From: Planctomycetota bacterium | GTDB taxonomy: Bacteria > Planctomycetota > UBA1135 > GCA-002748355 | DNA length: 64,000 bases | Direction: 5' to 3' | Assembly (NCBI GenBank): GCA_020638795.1 | Contig: JACKHW010000001.1 | Location: 797,438-861,437 of the forward strand | Part shown: positions 7,830-17,085 of the stretch, one piece after another | Layout: each line of letters opens with the position of its first letter | How positions within the stretch are numbered: the first letter of the stretch is position 1 | The notes under the pieces: model-generated | The model's database searches: none | The model's input: only the letters and a program-made list of their open reading frames with translations | Told to the model about the DNA's origin: nothing | Position numbers and translations under genes: made by a program

Positions 7830-10052
7830 TCAGTTCCAAGGATCGAAGACTTCGAGTCGGCCATCGAAGTGACGCAACACGAAGCGGTGGGGCAGGCCGA
7901 TCGGCAGGTGCTTTTGCCAGGTGTTTTCGCTCGCGGTGTTCGCGTCGATGCGTACGGTGTCGACGAGGTGCCACTGTGCAGTCGCGCCTGTCGGTTGCAG
8001 CATCAGCTCGAGCCGCACGTGCGCCTTCTCGATGTGAAAACGATCGAGAACCGAGCGAAGCGGGATCTCGCGCGATATGCGATCCTCGAGCCACTCCCCA
8101 TGCGACTCGTGGATCGAGGACGATGCCGCCGCGATGCGTGTGCATCGACTGACGCGACCGTCTCGTCGGAGGATCCACGCGACACGCCAATCGCGAGGTG
8201 CGGCGATCAACTCGAGTCCGCTCGCATCGATTCGATAGCCGAAGGATCCGGTATCCGCGAAATCGAGACTCTCGACGGTTTGTCCGGTCGCTAAGGATCC
8301 ATTCGCTCGTTCGAGCACGACTCTGTTCTCGCGATCAACGCCGAGCTCTCGGATACGGATGCGATGCGGAGCGTTGCCTTTCCCGCGGACGAACTCGATC
8401 GGTTCGTGCGTCAGGCGATCTCCGAACGCGACGCCCGATTCGAAGACTTCGCCGTCGTCCATCAAGACCCACAGTTCGTAGTCCTTGGCTTCGAACTCGC
8501 CCCAACCGATCCTCGCGATGCCGTCCTCGATCGGCATGGAGAGGCTGGACGTTGGTTCGCGCAGAACCCATCGCCCCGACACTTTGGTCGGCTGCATCGA
8601 GCCCGGGTCGAGCACGCGAACCGTGAGGGTGCGCTGAGGCGGACCGGCTCGGAGCACGATCCGTCCCGGTGCCGTCACGAGGTGGTCCGCTTGCTCGAAG
8701 ACGAAGGAGAGGGCAGAAGCCGAGATTCGGTACTCGGCGCCTTCGAGGACTTCGAGTTCGAGGTCGTGGGGCCCTACGGCTTCGAGTTCTGCACCGCTGC
8801 GGATCACGACGGCCTGCCCGTGTGTGCTCGGCGCACTCGGGCGACCGAAGACGCGTTCGGGATCGCCCTCGGTCGTCCAGGCGGGGTCGAGGTGGACGCG
8901 CCAGGGTTCGTCGATCGCGGCGCCGACACACGCGACACTCAGCGTCGAGAATGCAGGAAGCGTGAACGCGCGCGCCGAGTCGTCACTCCGGATGTCGAAG
9001 CCGATACGGTCATCGTTTCTCGCGATGATCCACAAGGTGCCCTGCGACGACGTCTCGGTTCGATCGAATTCGAGCGTGCCTCGTGGGTTCGTGAACTGCG
9101 AATCGCCAGGCGGTGTGATCGTCAGAGCTTCTTCGCGACTCTTCGGCAAGCGGGCGTTCCATGTGATCCAGTAGCGAAGTCCCGCGGCTGGACTGCCGTC
9201 CGCGTTCTGCACCGTCCAGTTATCGCTGTCGTGGCTTGCATGCTCAACAGCCTCGGTGCGCACACTCGTCGTTGCCGTTGTTGCTGGCTGTGTTGCTCGC
9301 TCGCGATCCTGTGCTTTCGCGTTCTCTCTCGAAGTCAGGGGCGTGCTGGGCAAGAGTCGAGGTTCGTCATTGGCGCTCCACACCGTGACGGCCACGAAGA
9401 GCGAGGCCGCGAACAGTGGCAACGCCAAAGCCGTCGTCAGCAAGGTCTTGTTCATCATCACTCCAAGGATCATCACGCTGCCGCTCGTTGCGCTCAGAGC
9501 GCGTCCGGGATGCGCCAGCGGGATCAGGCTCAGCTTCCACGCCGAGCGATCACCGTCGAACTCGGCATCCAGGTCGGTGCGCAACAGGTCGAGTGCGCGC
9601 TTCAGTCTCGTGCGTACGGTCGCGCTCGGAATCCCGAGTCGAGCGGCGATCTGCTTCGGCTCCAGACCTTCGAAGTAGCGCAGCAGGATGGTGCCGCGAT
9701 ACGGCTCCGGCAGCGCGACGGCACATCGAACGACGTGCGCGCGCGTGGCTTCGCGATCGAGGATCTCTGTGGTCGACGGCACGGCTTCGGGTCGTGCCAC
9801 GGTCTCCTCTCGCCGGCGAGCGGCTCGCCGTTGGGCCTTGCGATTGAGTGCGAGATTGCGCACGACCGTCGCGAGCCAGCCTTTTAGCGCGCCAGCCTCG
9901 CGTGGCGGCTGCTCTACGGCCTTCAGCCAGGCTTGTTGCACGACATCATCGATGTCGTTGTCATCGAGCAGCAGAGTCCGCGCGAGACCGCGCAAGAACG
10001 CTTCGTGCGACAGCAGGGTTTCGACAGCGGGCTGTGTGCGCGAGGCGACCAT
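7830..10052 (-). CDS. ECF sigma factor fused to a membrane anchor and extracytoplasmic region
   Basis: A 740-residue protein. Residues about 10-80 match sigma region 2 (LLLDDNDIDDVVQQAWLKAVE, GWLATVVRNLALNRK). Residues about 110-165 match region 4 with its helix-turn-helix (LPEPYRGTILLRYFEGL, IAARLGIPSATVRTRLKRAL). A membrane helix follows near 200-225, then about 515 residues of beta-rich sequence without recognisable catalytic motifs, predicted to lie outside the cytoplasm. Sigma factors fused to long C-terminal extensions are known in Planctomycetota. No separate anti-sigma gene is adjacent. The C-terminal part may sense a signal and release or restrain the sigma domains; that is inference. 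Two small membrane protein genes follow closely and may belong to the same transcript. Confidence 0.8.
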   Translation of the reverse strand: MVASRTQPAVETLLSHEAFLRGLARTLLLDDNDIDDVVQQAWLKAVEQPPREAGALKGWLATVVRNLALNRKAQRRAARRREETVARPEAVPSTTEILDREATRAHVVRCAVALPEPYRGTILLRYFEGLEPKQIAARLGIPSATVRTRLKRALDLLRTDLDAEFDGDRSAWKLSLIPLAHPGRALSATSGSVMILGVMMNKTLLTTALALPLFAASLFVAVTVWSANDEPRLLPSTPLTSRENAKAQDRERATQPATTATTSVRTEAVEHASHDSDNWTVQNADGSPAAGLRYWITWNARLPKSREEALTITPPGDSQFTNPRGTLEFDRTETSSQGTLWIIARNDDRIGFDIRSDDSARAFTLPAFSTLSVACVGAAIDEPWRVHLDPAWTTEGDPERVFGRPSAPSTHGQAVVIRSGAELEAVGPHDLELEVLEGAEYRISASALSFVFEQADHLVTAPGRIVLRAGPPQRTLTVRVLDPGSMQPTKVSGRWVLREPTSSLSMPIEDGIARIGWGEFEAKDYELWVLMDDGEVFESGVAFGDRLTHEPIEFVRGKGNAPHRIRIRELGVDRENRVVLERANGSLATGQTVESLDFADTGSFGYRIDASGLELIAAPRDWRVAWILRRDGRVSRCTRIAAASSSIHESHGEWLEDRISREIPLRSVLDRFHIEKAHVRLELMLQPTGATAQWHLVDTVRIDANTASENTWQKHLPIGLPHRFVLRHFDGRLEVFDPWN

Positions 10053-10184
10053 CGTGAATCAAGACAGTGTGGCCCGAGTCGGCGTTTCGCGAGTTGGTGA
10101 GAAAATCTCGAGAAGTGGTCTCGTCGTTTTGGAAGCGTCTGGCTCCGTGAGGATGTTGCCGAGGATGTGCCAGGCCGTCGATTC

Positions 10185-11309
10185 TCAGTCCCGTCGCACC
10201 CAAATCGCCAAGACCGCCAGGACGGAGCCGATGAGCAGCAGCGCGACGAAGGCTGGAAGGAGCAGCGACACGATGCCGGCGAGGAACAATGCCGCTCCGC
10301 CGATCCAGTGCGCACGCCACTGCGCGTGCACGATCCGACCGAGATACAACCCTTGCGCCGTGAGGAAGACGATCGGGCCTCCTCCGAGCAAGAGGCTCAG
10401 AGCGAGCGAACCGCGATCGTGTGGATGCAGGATGACCTTCTCGCTGCCTACGGCGACCGCGATGAGTCCGGTGACCATCCCGAAGACGGCGACGACGGCG
10501 TGGCGGCTGACGTGGACGGGATCCTCCGTGCCTTCGACGTGTTCCGATACGAGATCACGCGAGCGGCCGAACGTCAGGGACCACAGTGCGACGGTTGCAA
10601 TCATCGAGGCCGTACCGGTGAGCACCGTCATCGTGTCGACCGCGCGCTCCGATAGTGCGATCCCCGAGGTCAGAATCGTCTCTCCGAGCGCGATGATGAG
10701 AAACAGTCGACAGCGTTCGAGCATGTGCTCGGCATCGAACTCGAACTCTGCGGAGCGCAGTCGCCGCGGTCCGATCGGATGGGCGAGCCAGGTCCCGATG
10801 AAGTCGACGACTGCTGCCGTGGACCACCAGAGGAGACGCGTGTCCGCATCCGCCGCCGCTCCGAGGATCCACAAGGGAGCGGTCGCCGAGAGCCACAGCA
10901 GCACGCGAACGAAATGCCCGCGATAGAGCCGGTCGGGTGCGAACACGATGGTCCACATCGTGCGTCCCAACTGGATCGCGAGGAACGGAATCGCGAACGC
11001 CCACCCCGAATGCGCGAAGGCGGCAGGGATCGAGGCGTTCATGAACAGTCCGACCCACATCACGGACAAGACCATCCACAGCGTCGGCAGATCCGTCGCG
11101 CATGTGATCGTCGCGGCCCAACTCGTGTAGGCCCAGACCGTGACCACGGCGAGAAGCAGCGTCCCTGTCTCGAGCGCCCCGTGCCAATCGAGATGGGCAA
11201 GGAGGTGATGGGAGAGTTGCGAGACCGCGAACGCGAAAACGACGTCGAAGAAAAGCTCCAACGGCGTGACCTCGTATCGCGGTGCAGAGGCAGCGGAGGT
11301 CTTGGTCAT
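10185..11309 (-). CDS. LtrA-family membrane protein
   Basis: A 374-residue polytopic membrane protein with about 10-12 hydrophobic helices. The N-terminal signature VTPLELFFDVVFAFAVSQLSH and the later segment RCRLFLIIALGETIL are characteristic of the low temperature requirement A (LtrA) family. The start at ATG 11309 gives MTKTSAASAPRYEVTP, the usual short lead-in before the first helix. The biochemical function of LtrA proteins is not settled. The gene is on the same strand as the sigma fusion, but 132 bases separate them. Confidence 0.85.
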   Translation of the reverse strand: MTKTSAASAPRYEVTPLELFFDVVFAFAVSQLSHHLLAHLDWHGALETGTLLLAVVTVWAYTSWAATITCATDLPTLWMVLSVMWVGLFMNASIPAAFAHSGWAFAIPFLAIQLGRTMWTIVFAPDRLYRGHFVRVLLWLSATAPLWILGAAADADTRLLWWSTAAVVDFIGTWLAHPIGPRRLRSAEFEFDAEHMLERCRLFLIIALGETILTSGIALSERAVDTMTVLTGTASMIATVALWSLTFGRSRDLVSEHVEGTEDPVHVSRHAVVAVFGMVTGLIAVAVGSEKVILHPHDRGSLALSLLLGGGPIVFLTAQGLYLGRIVHAQWRAHWIGGAALFLAGIVSLLLPAFVALLLIGSVLAVLAIWVRRD

Positions 11310-11531
11310 GAACGGCTGCCTTGATGCGAAACCGAATATTGAGTTGCGAACTCGGAGGAACCGCTCCGAGGAACGCGATCGTAGCCGATGCCCCACGTCA
11401 TCATCGGACTCTCTCGCGTTGAAGCACATCGCAATCAACGAAGCGCTCGATGGAAACCCGTCGACTGGATGGAGCCCGTGCCGGACGGTGGGTACTTCGC
11501 ACGTGATGTCGACAAGGACTGACGACCAAGC
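11310..11531. other. Intergenic region with a possible 44-codon frame
   Basis: Between divergent ltrA-like and the alcohol dehydrogenase remnant. A plus-strand frame from ATG 11388 to the stop at 11520-11522 has a plausible composition (it ends WMEPVPDGGYFARDVDKD) but no recognisable family and no clear ribosome binding site. It may be a leftover C-terminus of a decayed gene rather than a functional one. Nothing else is evident. Confidence 0.25.
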
Positions 11532-12178
11532 ATGAAGGGCACCGTTCTCAAGAAGCGCCGACGGGCGACATGCTCGCGAGTCTGCTCACGACGTCGGACG
11601 TGCTCGGGACGGGGTGGTTCGCCGCCGATGCCGCACACGTCAAGCCGGGATCGACCATAGTCGTCGTCGGCGATGGTGCCGTCGGGCTACTCGGAGTGTT
11701 GTCGGCCAAGCAAATGGGAGCCGAGCGCATCATCTCGATGAGCCGCCATGAAGCGCGGCAAGAGCTTGCTCGCGCATTCGGTGCGACCGACATCGTCGCC
11801 GAACGGGGGGATGACGGCGTTGCACGGATCCGCGACATGACGAAGGGCATCGGCGCCGACTCGGTCCTCGAGTGCGTCGGCACGAACGAATCGATGATGC
11901 AAGCGATCCGTTCCACGCGCCCCGGTGGCCACGTGTCGTTCGTCGGTGTGCCGCACGGCGTGGAGTTGGCGGGAGAAGAGCTGTTCTTCTCGCACGTGCA
12001 CCTGCACGGCGGGCCAGCACCGGTACGTCGGTATCTGCCAAGGTTGATCCAGCTCGTCTTCGACGGCGCGATCGATCCTGGCAAGGTCTTCGACCTGACG
12101 CTTCCGCTCGAGCAGGTTGCCGAAGGCTATCGAGCGATGGACGAGCGTCGCGCGATCAAGGCGTTGTTGCAGCCGTAG
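11532..12178 (+). pseudogene. Zinc-type alcohol dehydrogenase, internally deleted
   Basis: The last about 200 codons (in frame from before 11570) are an excellent match to the Rossmann half of medium-chain alcohol dehydrogenases: SDVLGTGWFAADAA, STIVVVGDGAVGLLGVLSAK, GADSVLECVG, FVGVPHGVEL, HVHLHGGPAPVRRYLP and LEQVAEGYRAMDERRAIK. The GroES-like N-terminal half with the zinc and substrate ligands is missing. A separate ATG at 11532 reads MKGTVL, the usual first residues of this family, then goes out of frame within a few codons. The simplest reading is one internal deletion of roughly 130-140 codons with a frame change. The remaining frame could be translated but cannot be a normal enzyme. 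Confidence 0.7.
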
Positions 12179-12210
12179 CCGCGATCGGCTCGTCGGTGCG
12201 CGTCGTCCAA

Positions 12211-14718
12211 TCAGTAGATGCGGAACACGACGAGCGACGACACGATGTCGTTCCAGGATCCGAGCGAGCCGAGGGAGCCCGTGACCGTCAACGGGCCGCC
12301 GTTGAAGCCTGCGTGATAGAACAAGTAGGCGATATAGCCGGGTTGCACGGTGATCGAGGACAACGTGTCGTTGCCGATCGTGTTGACAAGAGTGTTCACG
12401 TCGTAGACGCCGATATCCAATGCGACGGACGGTCCGCTGAAGCCGCTGTGCTGGAACAGTCGCACGCCGCCCTGGTTCACCGGTTCGATGATCAGAGACG
12501 ATGTCTGGTCGTTCATCGCTCCGAGCGTCGATGTCGAAGACGTGATCGCCATGCCCTCCGATCGGAAACGATCGTGCTGGAACAACCGGACGCGGAAACC
12601 CGGACTGACGGTCACGGAAGAGAGCGCGTCGTTGCCAATGCTGTGTTGCAGGAGACTGACGTCGTAGCGACCCACGGGAAGGGCGATGGAGTGACCTTGG
12701 AAGCCCGCGTGGGTGTGCAAGATGGCTACGGATTCGGTGGGACGCAGCGTGTGGTCGAGACGCAGTGTCCAATCACCCAGGATGCTCCAGAAATACGTTC
12801 TGTCGTAGTTCGCGCACCCGAGGGTGCCGTCCAAGCTGTCTCGTCTCGCGTATTCTTTCAGCGTGTCCCCGAAGCGTCCGTTCGCTGCACCGAACGCGCC
12901 CGCGAAACCCGACGGCACATCGTTGAACTCTTTCGCACGTGCCAGCACGGCCAGTCCATTCGCATAGAACAGCACGTTCTCGGTCAACTGCACATGTCCG
13001 GCATACGCGCTGTGCGAGTAGGGCACGTTGACGGACGGAGTCGTGCTGAGTGTGGACTTCCGAGGTTGCGTGACGTCGTTCGCATTGCAACCGACGTGCA
13101 AGTAGAAGGTCGGGCCGCTCGCTGCGAGCTTCTTGTTGGTCCACAGTGTGCGCAACAGTGGAAAGCCGAGTCGCTCACGCGTGGTGTTGTCATCGTAGGT
13201 CGGCACGTATTGCGCGCCACTGAGCTTCCAATGCCAATAGCATCCTCCGGTCACGGCATCCAACTCGGTCATGGCATACGTGCCGAAGATCTGACTTTCG
13301 TTCCAGGCCGAGTGTGCCGCGATCGTCTTGACGACGGCGGGCGTTGCAAGGAAGCGAACCAAGTCGGGGACGGTAGCGTCGTCGAAGTCGACGACCGGAC
13401 CCAACGCGACGCGCCCGTCTGCGAGATGGCTCTTGTCGTTAGAGCGCTTCGATCGGAGGCGAGCCGTGCGTTGTCCGGATGCTTTTCGTGCGCCGACACG
13501 ATGAGCGAGGTTGCGGTCCAGATATTCGATCAGAAGCCTGCGCTCCATCGCGGGGTCACGCACATACGCGTTGTCGGGCGATGTCGTCGACGCCACGGTC
13601 TTCGGACGACCCTGGGTGTCGAGATGGAGCGGGTTCTGCACGACACCGACGTGTCGTGGGTTGATTCGCGAGATCATGATGTCGGGTCGCGCGATCGGGT
13701 TCGGTGCATACCGATCCAGTCCGCCTACCTCCGGCCTTAGTGGGGCAGGGTTCGCCGTCACGGCCAAACTGCTTCCCACTGGACCATACGCTGCGTTCGC
13801 GTCGTCGATGTAGAAGCAGTCCTGATAGGTCGGTTGGCTGCGCTCGAACGTCGAGCAGATCAGCATCTGCCCCGGTTGTGGCCAGTTCGACGGGGAGTTC
13901 GCGTTCGGGATTGCGACGAGACTCTCTGTCTGGAACGCGTTGCGGTGATAGAGCTGACTCCAGTTCCCATCGAGATCGGAGAGCACGATGTCGCTGCGCG
14001 ATGCGATGAGTTCCGGGACGATGCGGAGCCACGAGGTATTGCTGTAGGTGGCTCCGCGGATTTGGATCGATCCGCTCTGTCGCCAGACCCATCGGCGCAC
14101 CAACATCGCCTCGGGGAAGGAGCCGATCAGCACGGCACCCTGAAATGCTGGCGCTCGTGCGCGCACTTGGAGGAACACGTCGCGCATCGCGAGGAGCGTC
14201 AGACCGTCCTGGTGCTGACTCCCCGCATACACGTCGGCGTCGACGAAGTACGGCACGAAGCCGTCGCGTTCGAGATGTCGACGGTAGTCGCGGAGACGAT
14301 CGGTGAGATCACCGACCGAGAACGTCCCGGCGATCGAGTTCATCAAGCGATGTTCGATCAGTACGAGCAGGAGGCGCGTCGTCGATCCAGGCACGAGCGT
14401 TGGTCTGGTCTCGAACGCGACCGGAGCGAGGCTGTTGATCTCGCGGATGCCGTCGCGGTCTCGGTCATAGCCGTTGAAGCCCGAGAGGATCGTGCGCAGG
14501 TCTTGTCCCGCTTGCGGAACAGGCGCGCAGGCCGGGCTGGCCACAGGGGGAGGGCTTGCCGGCAAGGGGAGTGAGATTCCGATCGCGAGGGCGGCAAAGA
14601 GGAAGGGCGCAGAGCGCCGAATCGTGGGGGGCGTCAGCTCGGCTGCGCGCGTCGCGGTAGCGAGTGTGCGAGGATTGAGGGTGCGCGGGGTGATTCGGTG
14701 CGAGGTCGAGCCGTTCAT
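12211..14718 (-). CDS. Secreted caspase-fold (gingipain-like) protein with two beta-gamma-crystallin domains
   Basis: An 835-residue protein. ATG 14718 has GGAG about nine bases upstream. A basic N-terminus and a hydrophobic stretch (SAPFLFAALAIGISLPLP) suggest export. An EF-hand-like DRDRDGIREI follows near residue 110. The central part resembles peptidase C25 (gingipain-like clan CD): GAVLIGSFPEAM, a possible His in TIAAHSAW (His469), a possible Cys in FYLHVGCNAN (Cys544), and a closing LGDWTLRLD that mirrors the family's LGDPTL. Residues about 665-835 are two tandem beta-gamma-crystallin domains, each with two calcium-clamp motifs of the N/D-N/D-x-x-S/T-S type (NDALSS, NDQTSS, NDTLSS, NDIVSS). 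Protease activity is inferred; the crystallin domains are secure. Confidence 0.75.
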   Translation of the reverse strand: MNGSTSHRITPRTLNPRTLATATRAAELTPPTIRRSAPFLFAALAIGISLPLPASPPPVASPACAPVPQAGQDLRTILSGFNGYDRDRDGIREINSLAPVAFETRPTLVPGSTTRLLLVLIEHRLMNSIAGTFSVGDLTDRLRDYRRHLERDGFVPYFVDADVYAGSQHQDGLTLLAMRDVFLQVRARAPAFQGAVLIGSFPEAMLVRRWVWRQSGSIQIRGATYSNTSWLRIVPELIASRSDIVLSDLDGNWSQLYHRNAFQTESLVAIPNANSPSNWPQPGQMLICSTFERSQPTYQDCFYIDDANAAYGPVGSSLAVTANPAPLRPEVGGLDRYAPNPIARPDIMISRINPRHVGVVQNPLHLDTQGRPKTVASTTSPDNAYVRDPAMERRLLIEYLDRNLAHRVGARKASGQRTARLRSKRSNDKSHLADGRVALGPVVDFDDATVPDLVRFLATPAVVKTIAAHSAWNESQIFGTYAMTELDAVTGGCYWHWKLSGAQYVPTYDDNTTRERLGFPLLRTLWTNKKLAASGPTFYLHVGCNANDVTQPRKSTLSTTPSVNVPYSHSAYAGHVQLTENVLFYANGLAVLARAKEFNDVPSGFAGAFGAANGRFGDTLKEYARRDSLDGTLGCANYDRTYFWSILGDWTLRLDHTLRPTESVAILHTHAGFQGHSIALPVGRYDVSLLQHSIGNDALSSVTVSPGFRVRLFQHDRFRSEGMAITSSTSTLGAMNDQTSSLIIEPVNQGGVRLFQHSGFSGPSVALDIGVYDVNTLVNTIGNDTLSSITVQPGYIAYLFYHAGFNGGPLTVTGSLGSLGSWNDIVSSLVVFRIY

Positions 14719-14814
14719 GGTGTTTCTCCGTGTGTTCAGGGGAACGGGTTTCGTTCTGCACCGGTGAAGGTCGACGGCTCGCGATCCGTTACAGGCCAAG
14801 TCACTTCTTTGGTC

Positions 14815-15252
14815 GTGGGGTGCCTACAACCCATCGCGAGGCTACGCTCGTTCTTCCTCGGTTGGTTCTGCGCATCGTGGACATACGAGAAGGCACCGCA
14901 CGAACGAGCGCAGAGCGAGGCGGAGTCGCGGCCCGTCGCGGACCTCGTGCGAGCGGAGCCTGCCACGCAACATGTCGAGGACGCGGCGGACGTTCGTGTC
15001 GAAAAGCCGATCACACCTGCGAGTGATGAGCGGGCACAGCCGACGACGACGCCGGACGCTGCGCCAAAGCCGACAGGCATTCGCAAGTCCATTCTTGGAC
15101 ACTTGTGGCGCGCCGGAATGAAGGTCCGGTTGGACGCGACCCTGCCAGCTGAGAAGTGGGACGAACTCGACCGCGAGCTGGATCGGTTGTGGGCGATCCA
15201 CGAAGACCTGCAGCGGCGTCGCAACGAGATGGCCTTCGCGTATTTCCGGTGA
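14815..15252 (+). CDS. Hypothetical protein with a charged C-terminal helix region
   Basis: A frame of about 145 codons from a possible GTG at 14815; the start is uncertain. The N-terminus contains one hydrophobic stretch (SFFLGWFCASW) that could be a membrane anchor. A low-complexity Ala/Glu/Pro linker follows, then a better-formed charged region (WDELDRELDRLWAIHEDLQRRR) likely to be helical. Codon choice in the last 60 codons is GC3-rich, like that of real genes here. No family is recognised. It occupies the gap between the crystallin protein gene and the VOC gene, and could still be spurious. Confidence 0.35.
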   Translation: MGCLQPIARLRSFFLGWFCASWTYEKAPHERAQSEAESRPVADLVRAEPATQHVEDAADVRVEKPITPASDERAQPTTTPDAAPKPTGIRKSILGHLWRAGMKVRLDATLPAEKWDELDRELDRLWAIHEDLQRRRNEMAFAYFR

Positions 15253-15346
15253 TGGTCTCGATCGCGGCGATCGCGGCGAGACGAAGCGAAGTATCGAGTT
15301 CGTGGCATTCCTCGCACGCAGGCATCGGTCCGTGTAGGACGACCCC

Positions 15347-15823
15347 ATGAAGCCCAAGAACACGATCTGCCTCTGGTTCGACAAGGACGCGCTCGACGCT
15401 GCTCGCTTCTACGCCGCGACCTTTCCCGACAGCGAAGTCACTGGCGTGCACGAAGCGCCGAGCGACTACCCGAACGGAAAGAAGGGCGACGTCCTGACGG
15501 TGGAGTTCACGGTGTGCGGTGTGCCTTGTCTCGGGCTCAACGGTGGACCCGCGTTCGCGCATACCGAGGCGTTCTCGTTCCAGATCTCGACGGACGATCA
15601 AGAAGAGACGGACCGCTACTGGAATGCGATCGTCGACAACGGTGGCCAAGAGAGTCAGTGCGGCTGGTGCAAGGATCGCTGGGGACTGTCGTGGCAGATC
15701 ACGCCTCGCGTCTTGATGGACGCTTTATCAGCTGGCGGCGACGAATCGAAGCGTGCGTTCGAAGCGATGATGACGATGCAGAAGATCGACGTCGCCGCGA
15801 TCGAAGCCGCGCGTCGCGGGTGA
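15347..15823 (+). CDS. VOC-fold protein (PhnB / 3-demethylubiquinone methyltransferase-like)
   Basis: A 158-residue protein that fits the PF06983 branch of the vicinal oxygen chelate superfamily: ICLWFDKDALDAARFYAATF at the start, FTVCGVPCLGLNGGP in the middle, FSFQISTDDQEETDRYW, and CGWCKDRWGLSWQITPRVL near the end. This is the usual length and order for the family. Family members are small dimeric proteins, often without a proven reaction; the name 'methyltransferase' in this branch is historical. It lies 12 bases ahead of the acetyltransferase gene and is probably co-transcribed with it. Confidence 0.85.
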   Translation: MKPKNTICLWFDKDALDAARFYAATFPDSEVTGVHEAPSDYPNGKKGDVLTVEFTVCGVPCLGLNGGPAFAHTEAFSFQISTDDQEETDRYWNAIVDNGGQESQCGWCKDRWGLSWQITPRVLMDALSAGGDESKRAFEAMMTMQKIDVAAIEAARRG

Positions 15824-15835
15824 GGACTCCCGTCT

Positions 15836-16375
15836 GTGGCAACGATGGATCCAGAACCGATCGAGCTCGGCGACTGCCGTCTGGTACTCGCCACCGAAGC
15901 GCACGCACCAGGACTCTTCGGATTGCTCAATGACGAGGCCGTCGCTCCCTGGCTTGGTGGGACACGTTCGCTCGAGGCGGTCGTCGCTGCAATCCTTGCC
16001 GAGCGGGAGCACTTCGAGGTGCATGGCTTCGCGCCGTGGGTCGTGCTGGACGACGCGACGGATCAGGTCGTCGGACGCGGCGGCCTGAGGTGGATCGAGT
16101 TGCTCGGGAATCGGGAGGTCGAGCTCTTCTACGCGGTCGCACCGTCACGCTGGGGACGAGGCCTCGCAACGAGCCTCAGTCACGTCGCGCTGCACGTCGG
16201 GTTCGAGTCTGTCGGCCTCGAGTCGATCGTCGCGTTCACGACGGAGCCGAACCTCGCGTCCCAACGCGTGCAGGCGAAGCTCGGAATGGTGCACGAAGGA
16301 TCCTTCGAGCGTGCGGGGCTTCCGCACGTCCTCACGAGGATCACGCGCGATCAGTACCGTGCCACGTCTGCGTGA
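15836..16375 (+). CDS. GNAT-family N-acetyltransferase (RimJ/RimL type)
   Basis: A 179-residue GNAT protein. It has the expected order: a ribosomal-protein-acetyltransferase-like opening (RLVLATEAHAPGLFGLLND), the beta strand EVELFYAVAPSRWGRGLATS carrying the acetyl-CoA pyrophosphate loop (here W-G-R-G-L-A), and the late segment FTTEPNLASQRVQAKLGM, where the conserved Asn of N-x-x-S-x-R-V is replaced in its usual context by N-L-A-S-Q-R-V. Either GTG 15836 or ATG 15845 could be the start. The substrate is unknown. It follows the VOC gene by 12 bases and is convergent with the SpoIIAA-like gene, only nine bases away. Confidence 0.85.
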   Translation: MATMDPEPIELGDCRLVLATEAHAPGLFGLLNDEAVAPWLGGTRSLEAVVAAILAEREHFEVHGFAPWVVLDDATDQVVGRGGLRWIELLGNREVELFYAVAPSRWGRGLATSLSHVALHVGFESVGLESIVAFTTEPNLASQRVQAKLGMVHEGSFERAGLPHVLTRITRDQYRATSA

Positions 16376-16384
16376 CGCGCGGAC

Positions 16385-16744
16385 TCACTCGCCGATCCAC
16401 TCCCGAGCAGCGTCGATATCGCCGAGGTCGAAGTAGCGAATCGTCGCCGTCGTGAAGGGCTTGCAGAACATCGCCATGCCCTTTTCCCACTTCTTGTCGC
16501 CGACCATCGCGAGTCGCTCGATGTCCTTGAAGTGCTTCACGTCGAACTTGATGTCTTCCCACATCGCGCCGGCGGTCCAGCCGCGGAAGTCGCGCATGAT
16601 GAACAACACGCGGATCTTTCCGTGCTTCTCGATGCTAGCTTCGGCAAGCGGAACGAAGCGGTCGTAGTCCGCCTTCTCGAGCTTCCCGGTGATGTCGACT
16701 TCGATGAGGTTCGTATCGACCGATTCGCAAACCGTGAGTGTCAT
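16385..16744 (-). CDS. SpoIIAA-like (STAS-related) protein
   Basis: A 119-residue cytoplasmic protein of the SpoIIAA-like family (PF11964): VDITGKLEKADYDRFVPLAE, IRVLFIMRDFRGW, DIKFDVKHFKDIERLAMVGD and a final helix ending AREWIGE. ATG 16744 is firmly supported by AGGAGG at 16750-16755, five bases upstream. Members of this family are stress-associated or lipid-binding proteins of poorly known role and do not have the phosphorylatable serine context of true anti-anti-sigma factors. The gene starts divergently from the multicopper oxidase region. Confidence 0.85.
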   Translation of the reverse strand: MTLTVCESVDTNLIEVDITGKLEKADYDRFVPLAEASIEKHGKIRVLFIMRDFRGWTAGAMWEDIKFDVKHFKDIERLAMVGDKKWEKGMAMFCKPFTTATIRYFDLGDIDAAREWIGE

Positions 16745-17085
16745 GAGGTCCTCCTGGTTGCAGGCGCCCGTGCGGCGAACTCCGTCGCACGCGACGCCGC
16801 CGAACACGAACAAGATGGTGCGAAGCTCCCGCGATCCCAACAGGTCATGAACACAAGAATCGAAGCGGGCCGAGTCGCGGTGGCGAGGTAGCACCAAAAA
16901 ACGGACCAGGGTGCAAGCGGCAGGCACGCGTGCGAGGCGAGCGACAAAATGCCGGAGCCGAGCTCGAGAAGGAGTCGTTACGTTGCGCTGGCCACGCGCG
17001 CATCATGACGATTCACGATGCGTTATTCTGCAGTGTAAGTGTCTCACACAGGGAAGGAGTGCAATTTCACCGCGGGCGTGCGCCG
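16745..17085. other. Divergent promoter region upstream of the metal-handling island
   Basis: About 340 bases between the SpoIIAA-like gene (minus) and the multicopper oxidase gene (plus). No gene is supported. It contains a purine-rich GGAAGGAG at 17051-17058 that does not suit the ATG choices downstream, and an interrupted repeat GTGTAAGTGTCTCACAC around 17034-17050 that could be an operator. No known copper-responsive regulator gene is adjacent in this window. Confidence 0.3.
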
